Below are positions 48,211-62,100 of a DNA stretch of 64,000 bases, in pieces; position 1 is the first letter of the stretch; each line of letters opens with the position of its first letter. The position numbers were made by a program, and so were the translations under genes. Source of the stretch: Udeniomyces pyricola. Its lineage: Eukaryota > Basidiomycota > Tremellomycetes > Cystofilobasidiales > Mrakiaceae. The stretch is taken from assembly GCA_039545295.1 (NCBI GenBank), contig BCIK01000009.1, forward strand, positions 829,859 to 893,858, in the 5' to 3' direction. A model generated the notes under the pieces. That model did not search any database. It worked only from the letters and a program-made list of their open reading frames with translations, and was not told the origin of the DNA.

Positions 48211-49130
48211 TGGTGATGGCTCATCAGAGAGAGGGAAGGCATTGATTTATAATATTATATATATATATATTTCCTTCTCTCTTCCTTTTCTCTTCTTTTC
48301 TTCGCGTCGGCTTTCGGTTGTTCTGTTTGATTTTTGTTTCGTTCTGTTGCTCGTATGACGACCTGTGTCTGATGACGATTTTAACGATGAGAGGGATGGA
48401 TAGGAGGAGAAGAGAATGGTGGATGTAACAGTATAGGTGGGGGGACGAGGATCATTACTAAACCGGCGTGGCGAACATATAGCGGATCTGACTCGCTCCC
48501 TGCACCCTGGACTGGCCAGTTGAAACGTTGATGGATCATGGATATTGGATGACCTTGTCCCACCAGCTTAGAGAAAGAAGAAAAAAAAAAGCAAGGCAGC
48601 GACCGGATGCTCAGATCGTGGTAATAGGCCTAGCCAGCCTGAGCGCCTGAGCCTGCCAGCCAGCGCCCAGCCCAGCCCGTCTGCCAGAGTCATGATCGAG
48701 CCAGCCAGCCAGCCAGCGTATTTTCGCCTTTCGACTCTCGACCAACCCATCCATTCCATCCCCCCTCCCCCCTTCGTCGATCCACTCTTCCGTTTCGTCG
48801 CTTTCTCCTCCGGAGAAGTCCCTATAGCCTCAGAAAAGCAACACGTCATCGAAGAAAACTTCAGAAAACGTCAGTCCATATCGACAGCACTCAATCCAAC
48901 TTGACCGACCAGCCAGTCAGTCAAGTCAACCCAAGCTCACACACTCTTTGCTTTGCTCTCTTTCTCCCTTGCCCTTTTGCCCATGCCCTTGCGCTCGCTG
49001 CTCCGGCCGTTCTTTCTTTCTTCCTCTGCTTCCTCCTTTCCCTTACGTTCGCTTGTTCGCCACCTCTGTCAAATCCCATGTCGCAAATACGACGCCTTAG
49101 CCAAACACAGTAACGATCTCCAAGCACACC
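48211..49130. other. GNL3 3' UTR and PAB1 5' region
   Basis: No gene seen. (AT)n at 48250-48270; CCAG repeats at 48630-48715; a strongly pyrimidine-rich PAB1 leader (48940-49080). No poly(A) tract of the kind used for PAB1 self-repression is visible in the leader. Confidence 0.5.
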
Positions 49131-52100
49131 ATGTCCGACTCTACCGCCCCTGGTAAGATTCCGTCGTCGATTGTCGTCGCGAACGAGTGCGAGCCAAGCA
49201 AGTGTCAAACGAGCCGCTCATCGCCTCGTCTTCCTTATCCTCTGCTCGTTGGGACCGTCTGTCTGTCTGTCTGTCTGCCTCTTCCTCCCTCTTTCCCTGT
49301 CGTCACGTCTCTTCATTGCCGCAGCCCCTGCCACTGAGAGCACCTCGAAGCCCTCTTCCCCGGCCCCCGCCCCTGCCGCGCTTCCCACCAACACCTCGGC
49401 CGCCACCCAGCCGGCCATCGTCGCCGCCGCCCAGGCTGCCGCCAACGCTCCCCCTTCGGCCTCCCTTTACGTCGGAGAGCTCGACTCGTCCGTCACCGAG
49501 GCGATGCTCTTTGAGATCTTCAACATGATCGGTCCCGTCGCCTCCATCCGAGTCTGCAGGGACGCCGTCACCAGGAGGTCGCTCGGTTACGCCTACGTCA
49601 ACTACATCAACTCGGCTGACGGTGAGTGCTCTTTGTCTCTTCTGCTCCCCCCCCCCTTCTTTTTTCTCTCGTCCGATTCCTGCTGCCGGTCTCTCGATCA
49701 CTTCGCGTGTCAGAGGAGAGGACAAAAGACGCGTCTGTTGAGACGAATGCTAAAGTAACGCCTACCTTGATTCGTCTTGCTTTTCTTTCCTCTCGTAACG
49801 CGTCGCCGTCGCAGGTGAGCGAGCCTTGGACTCGCTCAACTACTCCCTCATCAAGGGACGAGCTTGCCGAATCATGTGGTCCCAGCGAGACCCCGCCTTG
49901 AGGAAGACTGGCCAGGGAAACATCTTCATCAAGAACTTGGACGAGGGTATCGACAACAAGGTAAGTCCCAAGAACGGTCTTTTCTTGTCGAGTGAAGAGG
50001 GATGGATGGACCGCTGGAGGGCTATGAAGGGAGAGGGTACGCAGGGGTTGGCCGTGTGAATTGAACCAAACCTTGGACTGTTGGCTGATGATTGCTCCCT
50101 ACACTCTTGATTCACGTGTCCCGTACAGGCTCTTCACGACACCTTCGCTGCCTTTGGCAACGTTCTCTCCTGCAAGGTCGCCGTCGACGAGTCGGGTGCT
50201 TCCCGAGGTTACGGTTTCGTCCACTACGAGACCGCCGAGGCCGCCAACGCTGCCATCGAGGCCGTCAACGGCATGCTCCTCAACGACCGAAAGGTCTTTG
50301 TTGGTCACCACGTCTCCAAGAAGGTCCGTCGATGGTTCTATCCGATGTCTCGTTCGATAGCGGCACCTTCCCCCACCGCGGTGGATGCTGACTTTTCTTG
50401 TCGATTTCTGTCTCCTCCCCACGTCTCGCTCGTTCCTTCCCTTGCTTGCCTCGTATTGACATGTAATTTCGCAGGAGCGACAGTCCAAGATGGATGAGAT
50501 GAAGGCCCAGTTCACCAACATCTACGTCAAGAACGTCGACGCCGGTTCGTAATCTTTTTTTTTTTTGCTACCTTTTCCTGTACTTGATTCCTCCCTGGTT
50601 TGAACCTCTTGCGCAAACCTCGAAAGGTCACAACTGATATCGTCTCCCGCCAACATCCTTTTTTTTTTCTTTCAAGCAGAGGTCTCCCAGGAGGAGTTCT
50701 CCGCCCTCTTCGAGAAGTTCGGCAAGGTCACCTCGGCCGTTCTCCAGATGGACGCCGAGACCAACACCTCCAAGGGCTTCGGATTCGTCAACTTTGAGAA
50801 GCACGAGGACGCCCGAAAGGCCGTCGACGAGCTCAACGACACCGAGCTCAAGGGCAAGAAGCTCTTCGTCGCCCGGGCCCAGAAGAAGTCTGAGCGAGAG
50901 GACGAGCTCAGGCGATCGTACGAGGCTTCCAGGCAGGAGAAGGCCTCCAAGTTCGCTGGCGTTAACCTTTACGTCAAGAACCTCGACGACGAGTGGGATG
51001 ATGACCGACTTCGATCCGAGTTCGAGTCCTTCGGCTCCATCACCTCGGCCAAGGTCATGAGGGACGAGTCCCAGAGGTCCCGAGTAAGTCCGACGTCTTG
51101 ACCAACAAGCGGAAAGTGTGGTGGCCCGATGGCGGGCACGCGATGCTGATGTATCCTTTGGAAAACCCCGTTCCTTCATGTTTCTCTCAGGGCTTCGGTT
51201 TCGTCTGCTTCACCGCCCCCGAGGAGGCCACCAAGGCCGTCTCCGAGATGAACGGTCGACTCTCCACCAACGGAAAGCCCCTCTACGTCTCGATCGCTCA
51301 GCGACGAGAGGTCCGACGATCCCAGCTTGAGTCTCAGATCTCGATCCGAGCCTCGCAGAGGATGTCGATGGTCAACCCGATGAACCCCATGGGTGGCTAC
51401 TACCCCGCCGGTATGCCCCCTCCCGGTGCCTACCCCCAGCAGCGAGGCCCTGGTCCCATGTACGGCCAGCCCGGCATGGTCCGACCGAGGTACGCCCCCG
51501 CCCCGGCCGGCTACCCCCCTGCCCCCTACCCGTGAGTCTTTTTCTTTTTCTTTGATTCCCCTTTGCGTGGCGGTCTTGGGCGCGTAGACACGCTTCGTCC
51601 CTCGTTGTGCCCAGGAACCGCAGGTCTGACCCCTTGCCAACTTGTGGTCTTGTGCTTCCACCTATCGTATCACTTTTCATCTTTCCTCAGCGGTATGCCC
51701 CCTCCCCCTGCCGGCGCCCTTCCCCCCGGTTACCGAGCCAACACCGTCCGACCCCGAGTTCCTGGACCCCCCATGCCCAACGGTGCCCCCGTCATGGGAG
51801 CCACCTCGCGAGTCCCTCCTCGACCCAACGTCCCCGGACCCCGACCCACTCAGGGTCTTACCGCCGCCTCGCTCGCCGCGTCGTCGCCCGCTGAGCAGAA
51901 GCAGACCCTCGGAGAGGCTCTCTACCCGCTTATCGCTGCCATTAACGACCCCTTGGCCGGCAAGATCACCGGAATGCTCCTCGAGATGGACGTTTACGAG
52001 CTTCTCCACCTCATCGAGACTCCTGAGGCTCTCCTTGCCAAGACCAACGAGGCCATGGGTAAGTAGTCGTTGCTTTTCCATAAAGGGATGCCTGATGATC

Positions 52101-52267
52101 ATCCCGAAGTCATAACTGACATGATCGGTCCTCATCGTCTTTTTACTTTTCCTTCCTCAGCCGTCCTTGACCAGTGGGCTTCCGAGTCCGCTGCTCAGCA
52201 GCAGCAGCAGCAGGCTCCCCCTGCTCCCGCCCCTGCCACTGAGGCTGCCGCCGCTCCTGCCGCCTAA
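49131..52267 (+). CDS. PAB1: polyadenylate-binding protein
   Basis: Binds mRNA poly(A) tails, linking them to eIF4G, eRF3 and deadenylases. Exon 1 is 22 nt (49131-49152, MSDSTAP). After an Ala/Pro-rich start come four RRMs. RRM1 is [20 protein letters not shown] with GYAYVNY; RRM2 is [15 protein letters not shown] with [11 protein letters not shown]3 is [20 protein letters not shown] with [11 protein letters not shown]4 is [20 protein letters not shown] with GFGFVCF. A Pro/Gly/Met-rich linker (51360-51850) leads to the MLLE domain ([37 protein letters not shown]), then a QQQQQQ run and an Ala/Pro tail to TAA 52265-52267. All RNP1/RNP2 aromatics are present. At least eight introns, several inside RRMs. 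Confidence 0.97.
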
Positions 52268-53082
52268 TCGGTCGGTGATAGCTGCCGTATAGAATCTATC
52301 CCACCTCCCCCCTTCGCCACGCCTGCCTCTTCAGTTTGCTTTCGTTTGTCTGCTTGCTCTTCTGTCACTTTTTAAGAATTGTAGCGAGCCCCATCTCTTT
52401 TTTTTTTCTTTCAACCNCCNCCCCCCCCCCCCTTTCCTTCTTCCCGCCCAGCTTTTTCTCTTCCTCCGCCTCTTCCGCCCCTCCCTCCTCCTTCTCCTCC
52501 CAACTTCATTTGTGTTTCTATCTTTTTTTTTTCGCCTCGCTGAGGGTTTTTTTTGACACCTCTTTATCTTTTTTTCTCAGATGTCGGTGGTGGTCGGGTT
52601 TTTTTCTTCCTCGTCCGACTGGATCATCATGTCCCCTCCTTTGCCCAAACTGTGTGAATGAGTGTTGCATTGCGAATGACAGAGCGAGCTTGGAGTCTTA
52701 GTAAGGCGCTGAGGGGCGTTGACAACGTGGTGAATGGCCTACGCCCGACGCGACTTCTTTTCTAGAGCCATCTTGAGTTTGGCGACCGGGACCGACCCCC
52801 TTCGCAACATTGCGCGTTTCCAATCTTGCATTCACCCACACTCGAACCTTTTCTTCCGATACGTGCTTACTTACTGTCCAAGCCATCCCGTCCTCGCCAC
52901 AAGTCACCACACCCCACTCGAGCTTCGACTATAAGCAGACGTCCGGCTTCCACAATCATCATCATCATCACGATTGACGTGCCTGTATCGCTGTCATCCT
53001 TTACCTACCTACCTGTCCACTGCTCGTCAATTCCCCTTTAGCTATCCATCCTATCCATCATCGACCGACGCCTTTCTCTTAC
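52268..53082. other. PAB1 3' UTR and spacer
   Basis: No gene seen. T/C-rich with Ns inside a C tract (52417, 52420) and several T tracts; (ATC)n near 52956-52970 and CTACCTACCTAC near 53003-53012. Confidence 0.5.
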
Positions 53083-55099
53083 ATGAACACTTTGTTCGAA
53101 CCTCTCATGGATCGCGAGGTGAGTCTGAATCAAATAGATATCGATGTCGATGCGTCACGTCGATCAAAGATATGTCCAATGTCCTTGTTGTTGATATCGC
53201 TCCAACTCCGCACGGACCCTTTGCTCTGTTGCTGCCTCGAAGTCATCTCTTGATCTGTCTCAACTCATCATCACAGACGACCATCCAGTCGACGGGGACA
53301 ACCTGTCTATCTCACCCGTTGTACCCCATGCGGCAGATCAGCCTGGCACATCGACGACTGTAGCCCCTACTGGTCATCGCGCTCGAGAGGACTCGGCTTC
53401 GTCCGCCCTGCGATCGTCTGTCTCGTCGACGTCTACAACGTCGTCTGCCCACCTCGAGACGCCTGAGCAAGCCCACGTCGCTACCTTTTCTGCACATAGC
53501 ACCTCATCCGACAAAGGACGCACCCATAACGATATCAACAGCTCAACGTCATCGTCATGTCGAGCAGCGTCGATATCATCAAGTCCACGTCCTTCTTCTA
53601 CTTTCGTGCTTTCGCCGGCTTCGACCCGACCACCGAGCATCGTCCCTCGTCAATCACGTACCTCTCTCCTCCGCGCCGGCATCGATCCCAACCTCATCCA
53701 ACGACCTTCCTCATCAGCCAGCCGCCAATCCACGTCTTCTGCCAACTCGTTCCATGTGCCTGGCACGACTCCGTTCCCGGCCTCGAGTCCATCCATTGCC
53801 TCCATCCGCCCTCCAACCATCGAGCCCCGACAGAACCGAGCGTCTCTCGCTCGTCAAGGCAAGCTCCCCCTTCAGCCGCCTGTGACATATCGAGATCGAG
53901 AACTGAGACGAGCTTCGAGCGTGAACATGGGTGATCAACGGTCGTCGGAAGATGTGCTTCAAGGGATCCCAGGACACAAGAGACGCGAATCCATTGCTGT
54001 CGCCTCGACGCAGCCTCCGGCTCAGGCTCCGCGTCAGACGCGAGCATCTATGCTACGGGCCATGGGTGACGATGAAGCTTATCAACTTCAGCAGAGAAAG
54101 CGGACAGAGGTAGTGTTGGAGCGTAAGAGGGCAGAAAAGAAGAAGGAGGATGAGGAAGAAGGGAAGAAGGTGGTTATTGTAGAGCCAAAGAAACCCCTGG
54201 CGAGCTTACGATCACCTACGATTGCACCCCGACAAAGCCGAGCGAGTCTGCTTCGCCTAAGCGGAGTGAACGGAGAAAAACGGGGTAGCTCTTCTGAGCC
54301 TGTAGCTCAAGGACGAAGTTCGAGAGCGTCAAGTGTGAATTTGTTGACGACAGCAGGATCGACCAAGACTTCCTCGACATCAACTCTTTCATCGTCCATC
54401 CATCACATCGATGCCAAACGCTCCCATTCTTCTTCAGCTGCCTCAACATCTACGCGTTCATCTATGGTCTCATCAACGCTTCCTCCTGTGTACTCAGTCA
54501 AGCAAACTCGAGCAACCCTCCTTCGCGCTGGCATCCCCGTTCCACCTCCTAGTACGCCAAGAGCTTCTCATGCCATCGACGCGTCTACAGGCGAACCCCT
54601 TACCAAAGCTTCCGATCCAGACACCTCTCGAACCATCTTATGTCCTCCGAGAACCGAACCTCGACCCAACAAGGCATCCATCCTGAGAGAACACGGGAAA
54701 CTTCCCATCACGTCGTCGTCGTCGTTAACTTCTTCCTCATTCGGTTCCTATGCTGGAAGAGCATCGGACCATCAGCGGTCCCTTAGTCTGATGGGAAATA
54801 ACCAAAGCCGTCCTGGGAGCTCTACTAGTCATAGGGAGAGTCTTGGGACCTTGGTCGCGTCTGCAACAGGTGCTAAGCCATTATACCCACCCTCAGCTTT
54901 TCCTTTATCCACCTCTGTTATCACCACCAACACCAACACCACTACCACCTCTTTTTCTCATCGCGACAACGATAGGAAGCATACAGTCCGACGTACGTTC
55001 CACCTTGGGGTATCGACATCGACGTTTGGGTCTGAGACGGGCGGGGCGTCGGGCCAGCAGAAACCGCCGTCGAGAGGAGAGAAACGGTTAGGTTGTTAA
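53083..55099 (+). CDS. unrecognised disordered protein with six PRQxRxSLLR motif repeats
   Basis: The main exon runs open from about 53277 to TAA 55097-55099 (about 600 residues), rich in Ser, Thr, Pro and Arg. It carries six spaced copies of a motif like PPxIxPRQxRASLLRAG (starting about 53630, 53810, 54014, 54212, 54479 and 54644). Two copies of RASSVN (RRASSVNM near 53906, SRASSVNL near 54320) also occur, plus one Lys/Glu-rich helix (QQRKRTEVVLERKRAEKKKE, 54090-54150). No globular domain seen. The start is uncertain. The ATG at 53083 (MNTLFEPLMDRE, donor GTGAGT) joins in frame only if the acceptor is the CAG at about 53328-53330 rather than the one at 53274-53276; an upstream exon is also possible. 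The repeats suggest a multivalent scaffold or multi-site kinase substrate (inference). Confidence 0.75.
53630..54697 (+). repeat. six dispersed copies of an about 18-residue coding repeat
   Basis: Copies at about 53630-53683 (PPSIVPRQSRTSLLRAGI), 53810-53863 (PPTIEPRQNRASLARQGK), 54014-54064 (PPAQAPRQTRASMLRAM), 54212-54265 (SPTIAPRQSRASLLRLSG), 54479-54535 (PPVYSVKQTRATLLRAGI) and 54644-54697 (CPPRTEPRPNKASILREHG). Every copy keeps a basic residue, a small residue, then Ser/Thr and a hydrophobic one. Spacing is 55 to 89 codons. Confidence 0.85.
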
Positions 55100-56159
55100 T
55101 CGAGCTTTGGTCATCATCGATCGAGTGTCGGACGGACGGCCATCGCGGATGGAAAAGGAAGGGGGATGGGTAGTGGAATTTAGTGGGCTATTCTCGGTGT
55201 TGGGTTAAGAAGTATAGCTGGAGGTGATGTTGAGACGTACGTCCAGGGTGGGTCGATCGAGTATCGGGATCGTCTTTTTAGTTTCTTTCTCTTGTGCGGG
55301 TTGTATCTGTTTGGTTCCTTTTGTTGGTGATTGTGGTTTGTCTGGTATAGTGTATGTGCCGTCCATCGATATATATCATACATATACATGGTGCTATCCT
55401 TGAAAGAGATGAAATGTGGTCAGTACGGGTGATGAGTAATAGTGAGGAGTGGTAACCATTCATCCGGAGTAATGATTAATCTTGTTGATGATGGATGATC
55501 CGCAGGGGCGTGTGTGTGGCCGGGGCATAAATAATGCAAGATGATGGCCAGACGCGTGTGGAGGGATCGCGTGTCGGGGCGTGTTTTGATTTTGAGCGCG
55601 CACGGGGGTTGAACCGAATGGCTGGTGCTGGCTGATGATCGATCTGATGTTGAATGCAGCGAGCGCGGCTTCCCCTTCGGCCTTGCTATTAGCTTTCCCC
55701 CTTGGAATTAATATGTACACGTTGGAATAAGTTATTCAATTGCCCTTCCTCTGGCTTTGATTGTTTCTTGCCGCCTCCTGCTTTCTTTCTCTCCCTGATC
55801 TCTCGCTCCCTCCATCCGACTGCTGCCCCTGTTCCGCTCGCCCATTTCCTTGCCGGTGTCACCCTTCCATCCTATACCACCTCTCACCTAATACGAGCCA
55901 TCGGCCGACGTCCTCCTTCATTATTCACCTCTTGGCTCAGTCGATCCTCACCTACCCAACCCGTTCGAACGAGCTCCCTCCCTCTCGACCTAGTTGCTTC
56001 CCGCCCCTCCAATCCCTCCTCACCTCTTCGGCCGCCCCCTTCCTTCGCATTAGCCCGCCGCATTGCTCCCCCCCCCCCCCTNCCCCCTCTCTTCCTTCTC
56101 CCTTACCCTAGTCATCAACCTCACGGACCAGCTTTCAACACACGAGTTCCCATATACAC
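55100..56159. other. spacer and 5' leader of the SH3-TBC gene
   Basis: No gene supported. From 55740 to the ATG the sequence is a C/T-rich leader with a C tract and an N near 56082. An open frame across it (55702-56391) is compositional. Confidence 0.5.
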
Positions 56160-59100
56160 ATGGACCAGGAGACGCTTGCTAGATGGACCAAACTCGCAGA
56201 GAAAGGTCAGTTGGTCGTCGTCGCTCGACGTTCCCGCGTCGCGTCGGCCAAGCATCGTAATGAATCCAACCGCCTGCTGGGCCCGACCGACGCCGATCTG
56301 TCTCTTGCGCTCTCTCTCTCTCTCTCCTTCGCGACGGCGACTGACGATGGCGACGGCTTTTTTTTTTTTTTCTGGTACTGTTGTTGATTAGGTGCCCTTG
56401 TAGAGGGAGAAGCATTGGTGGATTATGTTGCGAGTGATTCCGAGTCACTCATGTTTCTCAAAGGAGACAAGATCAAGGTTTTGGCCTTCATCGACGAGGG
56501 TGTTTATCTCGTGCGTTTCTCCCGTGGCCTTACTCCCCTTGTATTTGGGCATCAATCCAAAGCTGACCCCATGACTGGACCTTTTGCCTTGACCTGTCTG
56601 TTGATATCTTTGGTTCTTGATTCTGGCTGACATTCCATCATGGTTTGTCTATAGGGTTTTTGTGAAGGCGTTATTGGTCGATTCAATCTCCCACACGTCT
56701 CCTTCCCGCCCGACGTAACCCTACCACTCGCTACGCCAGCACCGACCTTTCTTCCCTCACCCACGTCACTCGAATCTTCTACTATCAGACGACCGACGAC
56801 CGAATCATCAGAGTCGCTGTCCATCTCTACTGCAATGCCGACCGTCTTACCCATGCGAGCTTCCTACGCCAGGCCGACCTCGTCGGCCTATGCAGGCCCC
56901 GACGACGAAGAGGAGCTCGAGAAGAAGCGTCAAAGGCGACGAGGTGGAGCTGGCGTCGATCTTGGTTTTCTCATGGACTACGAGGTCCTTGCCAACCGTC
57001 CAGACGAGCTGAAACAAGAGGTTGCTCCATCGAATCAGGGATTGAATGGGATACGGCGGACTGACGCTGCGGACGAGAGCTTGTCGGTGCAGCAGCAAGC
57101 AACGACGGAAAGTAGCCGGGCAAGCAGTAGCAATAGCAGTCGACGAGGAGACCACCGGGCGGAGTCTCTTCGTCTAGCCTTTTCGGATAAGGGACTGTCC
57201 TCGGCAGATGGCGTATCGTCCTCATCGTCCTCGGTATCGTCTCATCAACCCGATACACCCATGAACGACGACAACCAACTCTCGAATCTACCGATCCTTG
57301 AACGCTTTCCTCTCTCCCTTGATCACACAAACAAGGTCTCCGCTCTCGACTCTGCAGCCGTGACCTCCTCTCCACTCCTGCTCTCGCCGACGTCTGCCCC
57401 AACTAGCCCTATTGGTCCGGGCCTTCTAGCCTCGGCATCCTCGACTTCGTCGACGTACCTCCCTTACCGTAACTCCCTCACTGCTGGCCCTTCATCTTCC
57501 TCCCTAAGCGGACCACTGCCGCATCAATCGACTGATACATTGCAACCGCCGTACTCACCCGCTTCGACGAGCTCAGTGTACTCGAACCACGGCACGCCAA
57601 ACACCACCCTCGAAACGACCTCACCCCCGTCCGATGGATCTGAGTCAGAGGGCGAAGAATGGGACATCTTTGCCGACTATGCGAGGGCTTCAATGTATCA
57701 GCCTTTCGACAGCCAGTCACTGGCTCAGCTCGCGGCCAAGGATGGGCAGTCGTCCTCTTCGTTGCATCCATCCGACTCCCCCCGATCCCAACCTCAACGA
57801 GTGAGCCCTTCCCCGATGCCAAATACGACAGCTAAAGCGAGTTCACCGAACAATTCAACATCAGTCAAGAATCGACGATTGAGTCCGCTCCTGCTTCCGA
57901 GCCAACTTCAACTGCCTGTGTCGCCTCCTCCACCAGGAAAGAAAGAATTGGGCTCGCCTCTCGGTCCTGGTCGACGGATGAGCACGCCAAAAGCCGAGAG
58001 CCCTTCCCGGGAATCATCGATGCGTTTGATTGGCTCTGCTGGGCGGAACCATCGCGCGTCTGTAACCTCGTCTGAGGGAAGAAGAATGTCGAAACGATCG
58101 TCAGCGAGCATCCCCAGCGTTGGCAGCGACGGTTCGCAAAGTCCATCTGTTCCACCGCCGCCGTTGTCCTCGAGTCTGTCGCCTCAGCATCTCCAGCTGG
58201 CCCCTCTCCAGTCGTCTTCTCCCTCTCCCTCTATGCTGGCCCCATCCGCCCAAATATACTCTTCTACATCTGATGATGGCAACGTCCTTGCTCCCGCTCG
58301 GCGTCGAACCGCCTCGGCCAACACGCTTCGACCTATTGATACTATCACGACATCGCTTCCGTCACCACCAACGCCTCCATCTCCTCTCTCTCCTCCTTCC
58401 TTCTCGTCGTCAGAAGCTGTCGCACGCTCCCCGACGTTTTCCCAGCAACCTAACTCGACGTTTCACGCCATGACTGAGGTCGACCTCTCCAGCGCGAACA
58501 ACCCCGTACCCATATCATTCTTTCTTGGTCAGGATCAGGTGCACGCGTATGGGAGCAGTAGTAGCACTAGTCCCAACCAAGTCACTCCCCAGTTGCAGCA
58601 ACAACAGCAACAGCAGCAGTACCCACATTCTCTCAAGCAGCCGTCGCCAAAAAGCCCGGCGTCCCCAACGTTTTCGTCGTCTCCGGCCCGACGCGGCTCT
58701 TCGGCCTCCAACCGAGCAGGAGGCTCTCCAATGATTGACTTGGGGATGCCTAGCTCACCGCTTGCTACATCGTTCGTGTCTGCATCCGATATTCGTGGAG
58801 AAAGGGCGCGACATGGTAGTGCCGAGTTGAAGGAAGGCAGGCGAGCAGTGACGAACCCGACGCCGTCGACTGGGGACAGTACTGCCTCTGTGCGAAGTAG
58901 GGAGTCGACTCGGTCAGGAGATCCTGTCGAGCAGCCGAGACCGAGTCTGTTCCCTCCGAAAGTGGACCGACCCAGGTCGAGGAGCTTCAGTGGGCAAACT
59001 TTGGAGCTTGGTTATCCGCTCTACCTCTCCTCGGATCCTCAAAAGCAGCAGGCATTCCTCTCGCTGACGTCTCAGCCTAGTAGTAATAACGTCACTCCAC

Positions 59101-62100
59101 ACCAACCTTTCTCATCCAATTCTCCACCTCGCGTACGGGGCTTCCGAGACCATCGACCGACGCTCGCTACAGCGCTCACGGTCCAAAGCGATCTGAGACC
59201 CCTGCCATCTTCTCCCCTCTTATCGCCGGGAACTACGTCAGGCTTCAGTTCACCTCGCTCTTCATCGGACAACCAGCATCTCCAGCACTCGACCGTCCAC
59301 GGAAGGGGTCCCCGCCATCCGTCTCTCACTGGGCCTGGCTCGAGTCCACTTCTCGCTGGCGGAGGATTGAAATCTCCTTCCAACCTGTCCCACTTCTCTG
59401 TCCCCTCCCCTGTGCCGACATCCCCTCTCGGTCGCGTTTCTCACTCTTCCCCTGTCCCCGCGATTCTCCCCACTCGATCGGTTTCTGTTTCAGCCACTTC
59501 ACCCAAACCGAGAACGTCGTCGCAAGCGACGACTCCAGCTGCCGGTGCCATCGAGCCGAGTACGCCGAAGCGATCCATCTTTGACATCTTCCGGTCGCGC
59601 TCGGCGTCTGTCTCTGCTTCTGCTCGAAACTCGACGCCCATCCTTCCGATATCCTCTCAACCTCAACCACCGATGCCGTCGTCAACCTTCAAGGTAGAGC
59701 CTCAACCCGTACATTCCCCTGCGTCCTTCAACGCTTCTTCGAGTGGTAGCATTCCATCGCCATCGTACTCGAGCGACCATCCTCTTCCCTCGACGCCCAA
59801 ATTCAATACTCCAGCCGTACCATTCCCTTCGCCGTACGGTACCAAGGCTGATTTCCACTCGACCGCACCTAACGAATCAAGCGTCGTCTCTCTCACGAGC
59901 CAGAGTTCGCATTCCTCCCACGGGCATGGTCTTCAACCCTCTGTCGTGCCCCTCGACCTCGAGCCTCCACCGAGATTGCCCAATTCGTTAAAGAACGCCC
60001 TGTCCTCCTCAAGTCTCAAAACGAACTTTTCTGTCAGCTCAGGCAACCAACACCTCGCGAGCCCGTTGAGGAGTCCGAAATCCATCGTGCGACTCAAGAA
60101 GCAATCGAGCACGTCTGCGTTTTCCATGTCGAACAACAATAGTCAACCGAGTGGAAGTCTCAGTCCACCCAAGCGGACGCTCGGCCTGGCGGCACCCATC
60201 TCGAGTCGTGACTTTCAGGAAGAGAGCGTCAAGGAGGGCGGCTTGGAGGTGAGCTTTGTTGTTGATCTGTATTCTGATCCTGTTCTTATTTGATTGCTTT
60301 GGATTGTTGCAACCATGGCATGTAGCTCAATCTGTTGTGTCCTATCTTGCCTTTCCCCTCTTCCCCTCGAAACCAGTTTGAACTCGTCAAACCGCTCGCT
60401 CGCAAGGTTTCACTCGAAAACAAGCGTTCAGTTTCTGGCGATCATCCCTCGACGCCCGATCGATCCATTTCCATCTCTTCCGTCTCATCCGGCTCGCATC
60501 GACTCTCTTCGCAGACATCGGCGCACACCCACACACGCGCAGACCAAACTCCATCTGGTCCCTCTTCGACGGCAACAGCGACGGCGACGACGGTAGCCCG
60601 GTTAACTCTGCCGACGGACGAGTGGGGCTTCATCCTTTCTCCCTCAGGCACATCTTCGACATCGCCACCTTCTACCCCCTCATCTTCGACAGCCTCCGCC
60701 GCCGCTTTACGCGGACAGCTCGAACAGAAATGGCTCGCCATCATCACTGGGTCCGAACCTGCCGCGACGGTCGCTAAGAGCAAGAAGATCAAAAAACTCT
60801 TGGAGAAAGGCGGCGTCCCGGCGAGCTTGAGGGGTAAAGTTTGGGCGTTTGCCGCCGAAACCGACAAGATCCGCGGCGTTGGCATGTACGAAGAGTTGCT
60901 CAAGGTCGCTGAGACGACGAGCGAGATGGAAAGTGAGGTGTCTAGGTGGGTTCCTTTTTTTCCTTGACTCTGCTTTTTTTTTTTTTTTAAATCGGTATTT
61001 CGTGTCAGAAGAGATGATACTGAGTGTTTTCCTTCTTCCTTTTTCTCGTTTCTTTTGCGTTGCTGCTCTTCTTCCTCGCAGAGCCTTTTCCGATCACTCC
61101 CAGTTCCGCGAGCCAGCGTCTGGACAGCAAGATCTGCTCAACGTCGTCAAGGCATACACGACATTCAATGCGCAAGCAGGTTACCTCTCGAGTGAGCCTG
61201 TCCTTCTCGTCCACCATTGTTTCAGTCTTTCAAAAGATGCTCATGGTTTCTCTTCTCTCTCTCTCCCTCTCTTTTATGTTCAGGTCTCCCTCTGCTCGCT
61301 GGAACGCTCCTCATTCACTCGCCCGCCGAAGAATCCTTTTGGTCTCTCGTCGCGCTCCTCAACCGAAGCCGTGGTTACTATTCGAGTCAGACCAAGGACA
61401 ACTTGGAAGTCGATGGAGTAGCGCTCGAATGGCTCCTTGAAGGAATCGATCGTCCCTTGGCAAAGAGGATCTTTGTGCGTGCTCCCATCTTTTTAATATG
61501 GCTCCCACCTTCACTTTGTTCCCACCTGTCTTTCGCTTTGAACAGGCTCATTCCCCATGTTCTATTACTAAACCATCTGGACATGCTTTCTCCTCTTTCT
61601 TATGTCTCTTGTCCTTAACCAGGTTGACTGCCAAATCCGATCTGAGAGCATCCTGGCTGAATGGGTCTTACCGATGTTTGTCCGGATCCTGCCTTGGCCA
61701 AGCCTCGTCCAGATCTGGGACGTCTCGCTTTTCGAAGGTATGTTGGTTGATTTTCGTTCCTTTTTTTCTCCTTTTGTCATCACGGCTGGTTGGCTAAACC
61801 CTCTTTTATGTGATCTCACGTGCATCGGATCTATCGTTCTCTTTCCCAGGTCCTTTCTACCTCATCCGACTCGTCGTGACCCTCCTGCTTCTCTCTTCTA
61901 AACGTCTCCTTTCCCTACCTCTTCCACAAGCCAACTCGACCCTTCCGAGTCCCCTTCCCAAGACGCCGATCCAACTGCTGCCATCATCCTCCGAAGCGCT
62001 CGCTCCACTGAAGCTGTTCGCTTCCGTCGGCCGACTACCGGGTTCGGTCAAAGAGGACGCTTGGAATGAGTTGAGGCGACGGGCAAGGGTCTTTGTGGAC

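Noticed and set aside
53606..55099. Reading the PRQ motif as a classic class II SH3 ligand for the neighbouring SH3-TBC protein
   Set aside because: Spacing is PPxxxPR rather than PxxPxR, and the SH3 lacks its conserved Trp, so the link is too weak to claim.
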